Source: Pogonophryne albipinna (lineage: Eukaryota; Chordata; Actinopteri; Perciformes; Artedidraconidae). From it: a DNA stretch of 64,000 bases. The DNA is taken from the NCBI GenBank assembly GCA_028583405.1, contig CM053256.1, positions 15,406,107-15,470,106 of the forward strand. Reading direction: 5' to 3'. The position numbers were made by a program, and so were the translations under genes. Of the stretch, positions 29,898 to 42,345 are shown piece by piece (position 1 is the first letter of the stretch; each line of letters opens with the position of its first letter). The notes below the pieces were generated by a model that was given only the letters and a program-made list of their open reading frames with translations, ran no database searches and was not told where the DNA came from.

Positions 29898-30284
29898 GAG
29901 AAATTTGAAGATCACGTGACATAGACGCCAGCCATTGGAATGAATGGTGAAAAAACCGTATGGATCCTACAATTTCAGAGGCGTTTTTGTAGAAATACTA
30001 CGTCCCAAGTTGTGGACCAACGTAGTTATTACACGTGGTTGGATATTCCCCACGGCAAAAAAAAACAACTACACGGTTTTAGCGCTAACGGAGCTATAAT
30101 AAACTCTTTAAGGTTGTTTTTACTTTTTTATAGTAAGAGGAAAGAAGCTTATTACCTTAAAGCCATAATCGGAATACACATTTTTTGGGGAATCATGGGA
30201 TAATAGTGGTATAGGAGCAACGCCTAAGTTTGTTTAATTTCAAAGACATTTAATATAAAAAGCCTTTGCTATGGTGACCAAAGG

Positions 30285-30460
<176 letters not shown>

Positions 30461-31068
30461 CTGAACAGATAACCAATAGACTCTTGGCATCAAGGTTGCA
30501 CTTACTGTATGTGCAAGGTTCCACTTTCTAATCAAATTATGTAAACCAAAGACATTTTTGCCGTGCTTTCTTTTTTGTTATATCAGATTTACTATAACCA
30601 CATTATTTTTAAATCAATGTAAAGTATGCCTATTCAAAAATGACATAATCAAGTCTTGTCAACGGGGTTTCCACTTGAGTCGTACATTTTGTCTTTGTTG
30701 ACTTTTTCCATCATTATCTCTGTGAGTATTTTCCACTTGGTTAATCTCCTGCAGTCTCTTGTTACCTTGGAAAAGATGACAAACAGCCAGCAGCCTCTGA
30801 AACAGCAGCATGTTTTCCTGCTCTCTCACCAGGATGCACTGGAATGCTGGCCACTAGGCTTTCCCAGCACTGAGAACCTACTGCAGCTCAGCTGCCTGAC
30901 TGTGTGGGTGGGCACGCGTGCTGTCCATGCAGTCAGTGGGTTAAGTGAAATACAGACAGTTACCAGAGAGGGTAAGTGTTTGTGGAGGATCAGCCAACAT
31001 TTTGTGCAGAAAATATTCACACCAATGTTTCAACACATTTTTTTACTTGCGGGTCTATGTCACTGAAT
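30461..31068. other. Intergenic DNA, no gene recognised
   Basis: About 600 bp between the TG repeat and the hAT-type element. The 136-residue open frame at 30656-31066 has no recognisable domain. Confidence 0.45.
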
Positions 31069-31262
31069 GAAAAGAGCAGGGCCGACCCTCCCTACAGGCC
31101 AATCACGCAGGCTGCATGGGGCCCCGCCTTGCGCAGGGGGCCCTGCCCAGAGGGCCTCAGCTGCTGTGCGCAGTTCTCCGATCAGTTCTCCGCGCATCCC
31201 CCGCGAGAGTGAGAGTGAGAGGTGAGACAAGGGGAGCACGTTTGTAACCCGACACCGTTGCA

Positions 31263-31523
31263 ATGAATCGACATCTGACCAATCACGACTTTGTTACGGC
31301 CACTAGTGCAGGTGAAGAAATGTCGGTGAAAAGACAGTTTCAGTCCGGCACAAGCAAGAGGGGAAAAAAACAAAACATGAAGAAACTAGAGCATCACTCG
31401 AAGGTGGGTTATTGTATGAGTCAAAAATGTACAACTTGCGAATGTTGTATAAGTCAAATTGCCAATTGCCATATTAAAACATCAGCTGCAATTCAGGACA
31501 TGAAGAAGGCAGTCTCTGCATAG
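31263..31523 (+). pseudogene. Possible N-terminal remnant of a hAT transposase
   Basis: An 86-residue open frame inside the hAT-type element. The basic motif KRQFQSGTSKRGKKQNMKK is of the kind that opens hAT transposases of the ZMYM/TTF group. A Cys cluster (CTTCECC) follows, and then it stops. The catalytic part is missing. The match is by eye and short, so the family is a suggestion. Confidence 0.45.
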
Positions 31524-31730
31524 CATATAGGCTAATGGAGATGCAGTTATTTCCAGCATTCTTTATTTAACATTCATTCAAGTATGTTATGCCTTTTATC
31601 TGCTAATGTACAGGAGGAAGAGCCATACACTGTCTGTCTAGTTGGCTTACGTAACAGTTAAAGTTTACAGCTTATAAAACATGGAGCCTTTTTTCCCCTT
31701 TTATTCATTTTTATGTCAATTTGCACATTT

Positions 31731-31955
31731 CATGGTGATGCTCAGCCTCTCCCCTTAACTCTTAACAGTCATCATCATGGTGATTCTCAGCCTCTCCCCT
31801 TAACTCTTAACAGTCATCATCATGGTGATGCTCAGCCTCTCCCCTTAACTCTTAACAGTCATCATCATGGTGATGCTCAGCCTCTCCCCTTAACTCCTAA
31901 CAGTCATCATCATGGTGATGCTCAGCCTCTCCCCTTAACTCCTAACAGTCATCAT
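31731..31955. repeat. 45-bp minisatellite, 5 units
   Basis: Units start at 31731, 31776, 31821, 31866 and 31911. The consensus contains CATGGTGATGCTCAGCCTCT and CCTTAACTCTTAACAGTCAT, with only a few substitutions between units. The period is divisible by three, which opens a 90-residue frame (31713-31985) with a 15-residue repeat; there is no sign it is a gene. Confidence 0.95.
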
Positions 31956-32779
31956 CATGTCAACCACAACACAGAGAAATACTGATAGAAATGTGTGTGT
32001 AGTTGTTGATACATTGCTGACAGAGGGAACTACATTTGAATACAGATTTAAGAAATATCCGTTTTTGAGCATGTCATAAGCATGTTTTGTCTTGACTATA
32101 TTACAACTATATTATAATAAAATAATATAGTATTTATATTATTGAATTGATTATGATTATTATTATTATTATTAGTAGAAGTAGTTTATTTGCATTAATT
32201 ATATTTTAATCTTTTTGAGGCTAGTATTTGGCAGGAAATGCAGACGTATTCACCTGTAAACACACACTGAACGACATACATGCACATTTACCATTTACCT
32301 CACTGTATACAAAAGTAACTGTGTTGCTAATAATAATAAACAGGAATTATATTTGCAAAGTAGCCTACTTTGTTTCCAAATATATTTTTTTCACTCCTGT
32401 CGGTTGGGGGGGGGGCCTCATCTCACAATGTCGCTTGGGGCCCCAAGTTGGCCAGGGGCGGCCCTGGAAAAGAGCCCATATGTATGTATTCCTAGACATC
32501 CCTTTCTAATCTCTAAATAAACATTACAATATAACATTGCCCCAATGCTCAAATCTGAGGTTTAATATTCCTATAATCTCTGTGATTATGATTATGACAG
32601 ATGACAGGATGGCTGGGTGGAGATAGGTACACACTACCTATACTTAGTACAATAGTTTTTTTATGTCTATATTTGTGAAGCCACAATAAAAACAACTTAA
32701 AGAGTACTCAAAGTTACTTACTTAGAACATAAATGTGAGTAAACAAGTCCAGTGCTATTCCAAATGGGTGGGTTTATAC

Positions 32780-33667
32780 CAGAGTTCCCGTTAGCCGGTA
32801 ATTACCGGACTACGACCGGTAAAATATGCTGAAGACCGGCAAATCTAAATCTCTCCGGTCAAAGTGTCCGTTCAAAATAATTTCCGTTTAGCGCAATACC
32901 ACATCAGTTGCGCAACTTGCGCCATTTATGTGACAGACAAAAGAGTATGTGATAGACAAGAATAGTCAATTATAATGTCTAACACATAATGTGGAGAAAG
33001 AGAAGTCCTGTATGGGTTGATTGTGCGTTGATCTGTTGGTAATGCCTCGGGGTTCCGGTGGGCATGTAAACTAATGCATAATGCTGCGCTATACTTTGCG
33101 GCCTCACCCGGTTGCATAGCGACGCTTATTGTTTAGGTGTCTTTTAATAAGCAGGTAGTCATATGATTAGCTAGAACTAGCTGGATCTGATCAATATGGA
33201 CATAAACGCGAGTGAAGTCTATCTGACGGGAGAGAGAAATCAGCTGCTGCTGACGAGTCGACACGCAGCTTTGCATGATCACAGAACAAAACACACACCA
33301 GGTTAGAATAGCACACGTAGCTATTTTAATGACCTCTCAAACTACCGTAACTAGTTATAGATATGTTTAGTTTTACTGTCGGGTCACTCATTACTGGATC
33401 CGTGAGCTGCATGATACTGACGGGCTGTCAGGAGAGGGAGAGCGCTCCGTTTATTATTCCCGTGTTATTGTAAATTACCGTACACTTTTGAATAATGTAG
33501 TTAATCTACTATAATTAGTTTGTTTAATATCGAATCATATCAATTTGTTTTAAAGCACAATAAATAACAAAGAAGACCTTTGACCGGCACTTTTCTCATT
33601 TTGTCCGGAAGATTTAAACTTTAACGGACATGTTGACCGGCGAAAAAATATTCTAACGGGAACTCTG
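32780..33667. mobile_element. hAT-type non-autonomous element, family CAGAGTTCCCGTTAG, copy 1
   Basis: 888 bp with inverted ends CAGAGTTCCCGTTAG / CTAACGGGAACTCTG and a perfect 8-bp duplication GTTTATAC on both sides (32772-32779 and 33668-33675). A second, very similar copy lies at 55639-56540. No transposase frame is present. The interior holds several echoes of the motif GACCGG(C/T) near both ends. The 8-bp TSD and CA-starting termini place it in the hAT superfamily. Confidence 0.9.
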
Positions 33668-33675
33668 GTTTATAC

Positions 33676-35169
33676 GGTAAATTTGTGGAATTACTGTATT
33701 GTGAAATGCAGTCAGGCTTTAATTGAGCTAACAACATGAGACATTTATTGGAAAAATCAGGTGTCAGATATTGCAAAAGGAATTCCAACAGAAGTAATAT
33801 AGTACATGAATTGAGTCATACACCTCATAAAAAAACCTGTGGTAAATGTAATGAGTTTCAAGTAATCCTGTTGACCTAATACAAATAAGCTGAAATAAAG
33901 CCACAGTTGGTCAAAATTAGTGAATCCACTTCTCTTGTTAGCTTACAGACTGTTAACCTATAGAAAGAAAAACAACTGTTTAAAGCCATACATATTATTT
34001 GTATTTATATAAAACCTATGGCTTCCTTTGAACCTTTACAAAATAACCCAATGTATAGCTTTCAGTAACAGGGGAGACGTCTTTTGTGAAGGTAACATTT
34101 TTAAAGGGCAGAAAAATACTCAAGGCAGGGTATGTCAGGATCTCTAAGGCCAAAACAAGCACAATAGACAATCTGGCATGGAATGAATGGAGCGTGGTAG
34201 GATGTGCTACTGGTATTGTGGGAACAGGTGTGCAGGTGGGTGGGGAGCTGACAGATAGTAGATGGAACACAAACGTGACTGCAGGGAAGGTGGACTACCT
34301 GCCGATCTCTCCCCCTCATTCACAAAAATTACATTTGTTTGCTTTTCTGATGAGTGACACTGATGCTCAAGCTGATATACAGTGTTGCATTGCCATTTGA
34401 ATGCAGTACACTACTAGATTGTGCTGAAATACAAAGAAACAAAGACAGACTCGTGCTTTCATTCATTTTGTTTTGACATGTTAAATTGCCAGCCAGTATT
34501 GAGTGTGAGCTAAATCCACTGATGGGTTCATTGTAAAAGGGCGTTGCAAACTATATTTGTCTGAGCCAGGGTCTGACTGACTGGAAATGGCACGGAGGAA
34601 ACCGTTGAATCCTTCAGGAGAAATTGATAGGTGCGCTGATGGAAAAATGCCACAAAAAGGAGTAGGAGAGAGGCAAAAAGACAGACACAGCAAAGGCATT
34701 TGAGGAAAAGAAACACAAGAAAAGTTATCTGATATATGGGTCTCCACTCAGAGCAGAAAGTGAGGAAAAGAGATTGTGGAATAAATATGAATGAATGTGT
34801 TCCTTTGGGTCTTCACCACACCATGCCATATTTGTTTAACATAATTTGTCAGGAGGATAATGTTTTTAGGCTGCGCCCCATCCATCTATAGAAGGCTTTT
34901 CTTTACAGAAAGGTCTCCCTCTCTGACCACAGCAGTGGTCTGCTGACGGTCACGCTGCGGACAAACTCCAGGACCGCTCGACTTTCTTGGAAGCGTCATC
35001 ATGACCACGTGAAGACAAAGAGGGAATACCATATTGTTCTGTTATAAGAAAAGGAGGACCTTATAGCATGTGAGCAGGGCAAGCAGGCAGGAGCAAGACA
35101 AATTAACTGACTACTACAAAAAAATATGGGATGGTAATCATCCTCTTTTATGTGTGAAAGACAGACAAA
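33676..35169. other. Intergenic DNA, no gene recognised
   Basis: Mostly AT-rich single-copy-looking sequence. Open frames at 34016-34400 and 34481-34747 show no known domains. Confidence 0.5.
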
Positions 35170-35290
35170 TGCGTTCAAGGTTCAAGGTTCTTTATTTGTC
35201 ATACGAACATAGCTACAGAGTAGTTATGTCGATGAAAATCTTAGGTCACAGGCTTTTCCAACAGTGCAACACAATAATACAGAAAAAAAG
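35170..35290 (-). repeat. Short 3' end of an L2-like LINE, minus strand
   Basis: The sequence GTTCAAGGTTCAAGGTTCTT followed by TATTTGTCATACG is the reverse complement of an L2-type tail (TATGACAAATAAAGAACC with short tandem repeats). Only the last 100 bases or so are present. Confidence 0.6.
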
Positions 35291-35808
35291 GATCTTGATG
35301 ATGGATTGTAATTTTGTCAGCTGTTCATCTGATTGCTGTTATTTGCTTTAATTATTTTTGAATGCTGTTAATTGATTAAATTGACAGCAGATGTGAACCT
35401 CACCTGTTTTTAAGTAGATCCCTAGAAATTAAGAACAAAGAAGAGAATCACGCCAACCTTCATGAATAAGACAGGGGCCACACAAGACTGCATTCACCCC
35501 CATCTCCTCCCCATTAATCTGAAAGTTGACTGGCACTAATAATAGAGCCATAAGCAATGCAATGATTTAATCAGATTTCATTAGGATTGTTTGGTTTATC
35601 TACAAATAAAAAAGCATACATTTTGTCATCAATATTTTTGTTAGCGGTAGACACATGTCGTACATATCTCACAGCTCTTAAAGGTCACATGTCATGGTCA
35701 TTTCTACTGATCATAATTCCATTGTTGAGGTCTACTAGAATAGATTTTTATTGTGCAATTTTCCAAACTCACATTGGTTTCTCATACAGCATCTCTGTAC
35801 AGTATGTG

Positions 35809-35839
35809 TAGAAGCTGCTGGGAGTCCCAGCAGCTTCTA
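35809..35839. repeat. Palindrome, 15-bp arms
   Basis: TAGAAGCTGCTGGGA (35809-35823), one G, then TCCCAGCAGCTTCTA (35825-35839). Perfect arms; it sits at the left edge of the segment that replaces the middle of the element. Confidence 0.9.
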
Positions 35840-36009
35840 CTGAAGCCAGTCCCCAACTCCGGGGACTTCCGGCCGGGGACTTCGGGTGGCAGTATACGCC
35901 GTGAAGTTGTTTGCGGCATGCCAGTAAACCCAAAGCAGAAGAAGAAGTGACGTCATTCATTTGCCTAATCCTCCCCCAGGGACTTATTCCGGTGTGAACG
36001 CAATCTCTA

Positions 36010-36047
36010 CTTAGTTCATGAGAACTAAAGAGTTCTCATGAACTAAG
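36010..36047. repeat. Palindrome, 17-bp arms
   Basis: CTTAGTTCATGAGAACT (36010-36026), loop AAAG, then AGTTCTCATGAACTAAG (36031-36047). Perfect pairing. It is near the right edge of the same replacement segment. Confidence 0.9.
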
Positions 36048-36674
36048 TTCTGATGAACCTTTGTGGGAAAAGTACTGCGGTGTGAAAGTGCCTAATGGCG
36101 TTAGCAACCAGAAAATGACACCAGTAAGGACAAACAGATGAGAATGCTGCGTTGGGTCTGGGTGCCGTGTGGGCGGGACGTTGAGCGGCTCGCTGCTGCG
36201 AGGAGCGGACAGTGTGAGCTGGGTTCATTTCACTGCTTGCTGCGTGGGATCTGCGAGACAGCGAGACATCGCAAATGGACGTGGGAAGGGGGGGTTGCTG
36301 AGTGAGCTGCAGCACCCCATCTGCGAGGCTCCACTAGCACCCCCACCCCCCGCGGCGCACGTACAGTGGAAGCGCGCCACAGTTTTGCCGCTGCGAGGCT
36401 CCACTATTAAATAGGTTATATGTTATCAATCTCAGTCCTTTTTATTAATTAAGTGACTTTATTTTGGTTTCATACTTGCTCAACTGTGTTTTGGACAAAG
36501 TGTAATGAGACAGACATGATGTATTGATTGGACAATGCATATTTTTTTGATTTCCACAAATCCATTTAATCATCATCAAGTATAGGCCTAAAAAAAACCT
36601 CATAATACAGTGGTGCTTAATCAGAACAGCATACATGCCCATATGAAAACACAAATAAAAAAGCACAACACACA

Positions 36675-37195
36675 CACTCCCATCCACATAAATGGAACGG
36701 TGGTGGAGCGTGTGTCTAGCTTCAAGTTCCTGGGGGTCCACATATCCGATGACCTCTCATGGTCCAACAATACCACCAGCATACGTAGTAAAGAAGGCTC
36801 ACCAGCATCTCTTCTTCCTGAGGAGACTAAAGAAAGATCACCTCTCTCCTCAGATTCTGGTGAACTTCTATCGCTGCACCATTGAGAGTATCCTGACCAG
36901 CTGTATCACAGCCTGGTATGGGAACTGCACAATGCTCAATAGGAAGGCATTGCAGAGGGTGACGAAAATCGCCCAACGCATAATCGATGTCCCACTCCCT
37001 GCCAACGAGGACATCCAGGGGATACGGTGTTTGCAGAGGGCGCACAACATCTTCAAAGACACCTCTCATCCTGCAAACTATCTGTTTGTCCTCCTACCCT
37101 CGGGGAGGCGCCTCAGGAGCCTCCGGTCCAAGACCAGCAGGTTCAGGGTCAGCTTCTTCCCCAGGGCTGTTACCCTGCTGAACTCTGCCCGCTGA
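36675..37195 (+). pseudogene. L2-like RT C-terminal fragment, one frameshift
   Basis: Two frames joined by a shift near 36780. The first reads INGTVVERVSSFKFLGVHIS, the second from about 36785 reads KKAHQHLFFLRRLKKDHLS, then FYRCTIESILTSCITAWYGN, RAHNIFKDTSHPANYLF and LLPSGRRLRSLR, ending VTLLNSAR and a stop at about 37195. This is the region after the RT catalytic motifs in L2 elements; the catalytic part is absent. Confidence 0.87.
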
Positions 37196-37443
37196 TAGAC
37201 TCAAGCCCATACCCACCACCCACCTGTTTATATATTTTACTGTCAATGCCGTTTACACTGTATATATTCATCTGTTTATAGCCTATTTATAATTATTCTA
37301 TTTATAAAAATTCCATGTATAATTATTCTCATTATGTAGACTCCTGCACTGCTATTTTGCACTTCTGGTCAGATGCCTAAACTTACATTTCGTCACTAGT
37401 ACATGTACTATGTAATGACAATAAAGTTGAATCTGAATCTGAA
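36675..37443 (+). mobile_element. 5'-truncated L2-like LINE, 3' end
   Basis: Starts inside the C-terminal part of the RT and ends with the L2 tail ACAATAAAGTTGAATCTGAA followed by more TGAATC repeats. Truncation at the 5' side and the short repeat tail are typical of L2/Maui copies in fish. The coding part is described separately. Confidence 0.85.
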
Positions 37444-40400
37444 TTAATAAATTATTCAAGGCAAAATACATATTTCACCGCAATGACTGTAACTAGATAA
37501 AACTGACATAATATAAAGTCTAAAATGTGGCTTCAACTAATAAATAGACTTGTATTGTCAAAAGACTGAGGCTAAAAGAAACGCCTCGAAATGAAATTCA
37601 AAACTAAATTCAAAACATCTGTGAAAATGTTCTATGTCACAAACATTTAGGTCGCAGACACTCAAGCTTATCCAGATTTTATGTTTTTAATTATATCAGA
37701 TGTGTTCAAAGGGTGTTTAAGAATTGATTATCCCTAATTGTTAGCAAATGTTCTTTTATTCTCTGTGACCTTGGTTGTTAAAATGTCTTCAGATTCATAA
37801 CACAATGTTTATAATATGTTTGCAGCCTAATGTCCTGCTAAATAAATCAAATCATGATAGATAGACATATACTGTAGGTTAATCATGTATTGGTTGTGGG
37901 TAAAACAACTATCTTTTGAAAACATCTAAAATGTAACTCAAGTAAAAGTTTCAGAGTGCAAATCGCCTTTCATAAGCACATTTTGAAGAGGATACAAGAT
38001 ATGTTTTAGGGATTTATTTTAGCCCTACACGCACATTAAAGAGCTGTTTCTCGAAATTCAGATACCCAAATGAAGTTTTTCCCTTAATTTGCCTCTCTCA
38101 ACGTACAATACGTCGAACACGTCATTTTTCAAAGTCCAGGGACAATTTGAGGTTATTCAATGCATTCCGATTGCGGTAAATCTCCGTATTATTGTTATTT
38201 TAACTATCGAATTTTAACCATTTCCCTTAACCGCACACAAAATACGAAAGACGCTGGGAAAATACATAACATTGTGTGTAAGTGTAATACGAGCTTGTAA
38301 TAGAAAGTCATGCTCGCATTTGTCATCAATTTACTGTACAAGTTTTAACTTTATGGATGGATTTATAATAAGCTATTTTGTTCTTGTCCTCCTCGTTACC
38401 CAAAAGTGATGTTAAAACAGGATGATGTAGAAACTAGGAAGTGAGCTTCAATCAGTCACAAAACTTGTCTTGCTGTGTAAATGTAGCTTTAAAGGCCATA
38501 ATCAGCAACGCTCTGGTGATGGCTCTAAAAACAGCTTAGCTATCCCCGTCTGGTCTGAAACTATTTATTTCCTCATTCAAAGGCAATAGGAAATATAAAT
38601 GAATGTTCCCCAGAGAAATCACACAGTGGCTCGGTGCTGGGAAGGCCGCGTGGGCCAGCCAGGAGAGCAGACTGGTCATGAGTTGGTGTGTGGGCCAGCC
38701 AGTGCCTCTGCTGGTAATGCTAAGCAATGGGTGGTAGAGTGGTGGAGAGCACTTATGTGTCAGGGTAAATAAATAGCGAGGTCTGCTGATGTAATGGTTG
38801 GCAGGGATTCTCGTAGTTAAAATCACCTTTATTAGCTGCAATGCATCACATATAAAATGCAATTAGAAGGGAAAAACCACAGTAGGCAGCTATTAATCCC
38901 CTTCTGGTAGCAAAGCAGCACGTACGTTAAGCCAACATTGAAATGTCCAACTCTAAAAGGATTATTGGAAGGATTGATTAAGACAGCAGCGCACTGCTTT
39001 GTCCAAGTTACAGTTGTCTATAAGTGGATGTAGTCTCTGAGACATCACCCATAGGTTGGTCACGTAACATTTTGAAGTCTCGAGTTTGGCATTTGGTCCA
39101 TAAACAACTTGGTTCTTTGGCGCCAGACGTGTCAATTTTCTCATAGACTTCTATACATTCAAACTCGTTTAGCAACCAATGGTTCATTGCACTTCGGCAT
39201 TTGCTTCACTTTTTACACCCAGAGGTTGACCCCTGGTAGGTAGAGCCTATATTTCCCAGAAATCACCTTGAAATAGGTCTGCAATGTGGGTAACACTTAA
39301 TAATAATAATAATATTATATTGATCTCATAACTAACGGTGTAGATTCTGTTAATATTGTCAGAATCAGTTTGTATAAAATACTTATTACTTAAATGTTAT
39401 TGGTACTTAAATGACGGTACAGCAGTCAATATAAGTGATTATTTTTTAAGTAAATACTTACTCTTGGGGCATTTTAGAGGAAGTGGAGAAAAAATATCTA
39501 CCAGTATTACAAGTATTTTAGAGAATAAGCAAACTATCAGAGAACACAGCTGCTGATTGCTTAGATTTACTTCTGAACCAAGTCACCCAAGTGTTGAGCG
39601 CTGGTGGTCATTGTTCAGGCTCAAAAACCATGTCTGCAGGCTGAAAGTCAATCATGCTATTCTGTTGTCTTTTTCTTCCTTCCTCTAAAAAACCTTAACA
39701 TTCATGTGTGGTTATTTTCTATGGACAATAGCAGAAAAATAATTATACTGCAGGTTCTTCCGTGTCTAAATCATCACAAATCCTCTTCAGTGGAGGACAA
39801 AAAGAACAGAAAGAAAGCTCACAAAACAACTCCCCCAAAACCAAAAAATACCTAATACAAATAAATACTAAACAGTCGTAATGTAAATAATTAACTACCA
39901 TTTGAACAGCCCTCAGTTGTTCAAATGAGAGTGGTTGCTTGCTGGTGCTGATGCACCCATAAAAGCCTCAAATGCCTCAGCCTTAATAATAGACAGTTTA
40001 GCATGGGCCCATAAAGCACAGTGTTGGCACTAGCTGGCAGGATAGCTCGTAATAAAGCTACACTACAGAGCATTAGCTTCTACTCCAACCGGAGAGCAAC
40101 TGAAATGTTGTTTCCTAAGGTAGAATTTTGCCAACTCATCAACAAATTCAAAGGTTGCTACAACTCTCAGTATGTTCTCCAGATCTCGGTGCGTTTGATT
40201 TAACTGAGGCTGGGATTTAAAAGCGGACAGATGTAGAACAGAATTTGGCGTATCTAACTGGGTGGTGACTGTAGTGCTAAAAAATCTAAAGTCAGTCCAA
40301 GGTTAGAACAACAGATAATGTAACAGAAATACATACCCCAAACAGTAAAACAAAGTATAGAAAGTAAATTGGGTCCACCGTCCACCATAAAGCAATGTCT

Positions 40401-41990
40401 ATTTTTCACTCCCTAACAGTTTTTACATTTCAAGGTAAAACAAACCAAAAAATATGTTCAAACTTGAAACATCGACATAATTCTCAAAAACACAGTATCG
40501 GTTTAATCAAGCTCTAACATTAATTTGGAAGCAATTTCTACTTTAGCTAAACGTATGAAGTTGAGTAGCAACTGCCACAAACACAATGTGCATGACATCC
40601 CTATCTGCCATCTCAGAGTTTAGTTTGAGTAATATTTGGCTTTTGTGAAATCTTTACTTAATGATTCAGTGCACAAAATGTGCTTGAACAGCATTTGATC
40701 ACACCATAACTTCATGCAATAACCTGCGTTGGCACACCTAAAACTGATCCTCTGAGAACATCCAGGTCAAGCCCAGCCAGCTACCCAGCCTCTCTCGAAG
40801 GCCCACAATCTGAGTCACTGATGTTCTTTTCACACTATGGCACAGTTTCTGTCATGTTTGTGAATGCTTCTAGAATTTAGCGTTGAAAGAACCCTCACAA
40901 TGGGTCGTAGTATTTGACGTAAACATGGACAAGTGCAATTTTCAAATGTATACAACGCGTGTTTATGATGCTAATTCCAGCTAACAAGGGTGCTTTTCAT
41001 TAGTTTTATGAAGACTGGGATGCTGTTACACATCTTTTCTCTACATCTCACCTCAGGCTGGGGGGAAAGCTTGACTCACATCACTACTGCCTGAATGATG
41101 CATCATTATTGTAGAGCAGCCTTTCATCTGTGGGATTAGTTTGGATTTGAACTGTAAATGTCTCCTTCAGAGCAAATATTAAGTTAACAAGTTTGACTTG
41201 AGACTTGATTATAAAAAAAAAAGAAATCTAAAGTCTTTACCTATTCAAATACAAAATCACACCATTAGCTTCTTACTATATTAAACTATTTGAGTGACAG
41301 CCTAATTGCATTATAAACACTCTTAACAAACCTTAAGGAAACGGTAATGAGGACATACAATATTGCACACATGGAGGTTTAGCCAATCGCAAAATGATCA
41401 AGATTGTGTGTTAAACAAACATAAACTGCCAGATTTTCCAGTGGTGGCTCAAAAACTACATTTTAGACATTAATGATGCAATGCAATCAACAGAAGTAAA
41501 AATGTTAGGCTACAAATAAAACACACAAGTCCCCAGCAGAATATTAAATGAAGGTAATGAAGTGAGGAGTGGTAAGTCTTCTTACTGAAACCAAGTTCAT
41601 ATTAATAAAGCTTAGAAAAGCTTCCAATGTGTGTGTGTTAGGGCGTGGGTCTTTCAGGGTGTGAAATCTAACCGAGTGACGTGATTCACACACACTCACT
41701 GATGTAAAAGTGTGCTCTCTACTCAGTCAATGACCCAAACCACGCAGGATATCCTTGGAGTATGACTGGACTGAGACACCACATATTTATTGTGTGAATC
41801 ATCCGTTTCTCTGTGGTTGAGCATTTTAACACTATGATGTTAACCAATCCCTGTTCCTCTTGTATTTCCCAGATGTAGTTGTGCTAACAACATCGGATTG
41901 GCAGCCAGACCCAGTGAACTTGATTCACTTTTTTGTGTTATTTTCGGTTACTTCTACTCAGTTTGATAGGCAATCTAGGCTTTCTCTATG
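37444..41990. other. Intergenic DNA, no gene recognised
   Basis: About 4.5 kb, AT-rich, without long open frames of known families. A segment near 38990-39250 (ending in GTCAATTTTCTCATAGACTT and neighbouring bases) resembles a common fish interspersed repeat, but I cannot fix its ends. Confidence 0.45.
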
Positions 41991-41994
41991 TCAA

Positions 41995-42345
41995 AGTTTG
42001 GAGAACAGGACAGCCAGGGAGGACTAAAATGCAGATTTGGAGACTGGCATATTCAATAAAGATACTTGAATAAAGCAAACAAAAAACGTACAGCCGATGA
42101 TTCCAAAAGGCAGGCAGTAACAGCAGGCAGTTCACAGACAGAAACAACTCCATTTAGCAAAGACAAACGAAACAACAAAGAACAAGCAGCAACTGGGCTA
42201 GTATAAATAGTGACTGATTCATGGAGAAGTGGGAATAGCTGAGCAGGAGGTCTGAGTGCAGGACTGATGAGGGACAGGTGAAGCTAATCAGGGAGGGGCA
42301 GGAAGTGAAGTGATCTGAAAGAGGAGAGTTGAATAACAAAATCAT
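41995..42345. repeat. Suspected interspersed repeat
   Basis: GGACAGCCAGGGAGGAC, then GGCAGGCAGTAACAGCAGGC, then AGGTGAAGCTAATCAGGGAG. The layout (tagged 5' part, A-rich middle, AGGTGAA...ATCAGG end) resembles 57340-57760. The end points and class are not resolved. Confidence 0.4.

Larger units (their letters stand above)
24900..30042. mobile_element. Large unclassified element or composite with inverted arms
   Basis: Bases 24900-25027 match the reverse complement of about 29898-30042. The shared blocks include GTGTAATAACTAC, TTGGTCCACAACTTGGGACG, TAGTATTTCTACAAAAACGC, CTCTGAAATTGTAGGATCC and GTCACGTGATCTTCAA. The left arm lacks about 30 bp present on the right. The outermost bases read CCAACC...GGTTGG and are flanked on both sides by ATATT, a possible 5-bp target duplication. 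The interior holds foldback sequence and a LINE that was inserted later. No matching transposase was recognised, so the superfamily is open. Confidence 0.6.
31077..32466. mobile_element. hAT-type element, 1.4 kb, CAGGGCCG ends, 8-bp TSD
   Basis: The left end CAGGGCCGACCC and right end GGGGCGGCCCTG form short inverted termini. The element is flanked by a perfect 8-bp duplication GAAAAGAG (31069-31076 and 32467-32474), as expected for hAT transposons. Inside is an 86-residue frame (31263-31523) whose KRQFQSGTSKRGKKQ segment resembles the N-terminal part of some hAT/ZMYM-type transposases, then a minisatellite. No DDE domain or dimerisation domain is present, so it is non-autonomous. Confidence 0.85.
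35678..36411. mobile_element. Second copy of the TTAAAGGTCCCATG element, rearranged
   Basis: Bases 35678-35809 and about 36090-36340 match the element at 21645-22216. The central part (about 21801-21920 in the first copy) is replaced here by unrelated sequence at 35809-36090 that carries two near-perfect palindromes. The right terminus is cut short: the CATGACATGGG segment is missing and only ACTATTAAA remains at about 36402-36411. Confidence 0.72.

Noticed and set aside
31713..31985. 90-residue protein with 15-residue repeats
   Set aside because: Direct translation of the 45-bp minisatellite inside a non-autonomous transposon; no start context or domain.
38536..38862. 108-residue minus-strand frame
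   Set aside because: No recognised domain or splice support in an intergenic stretch.
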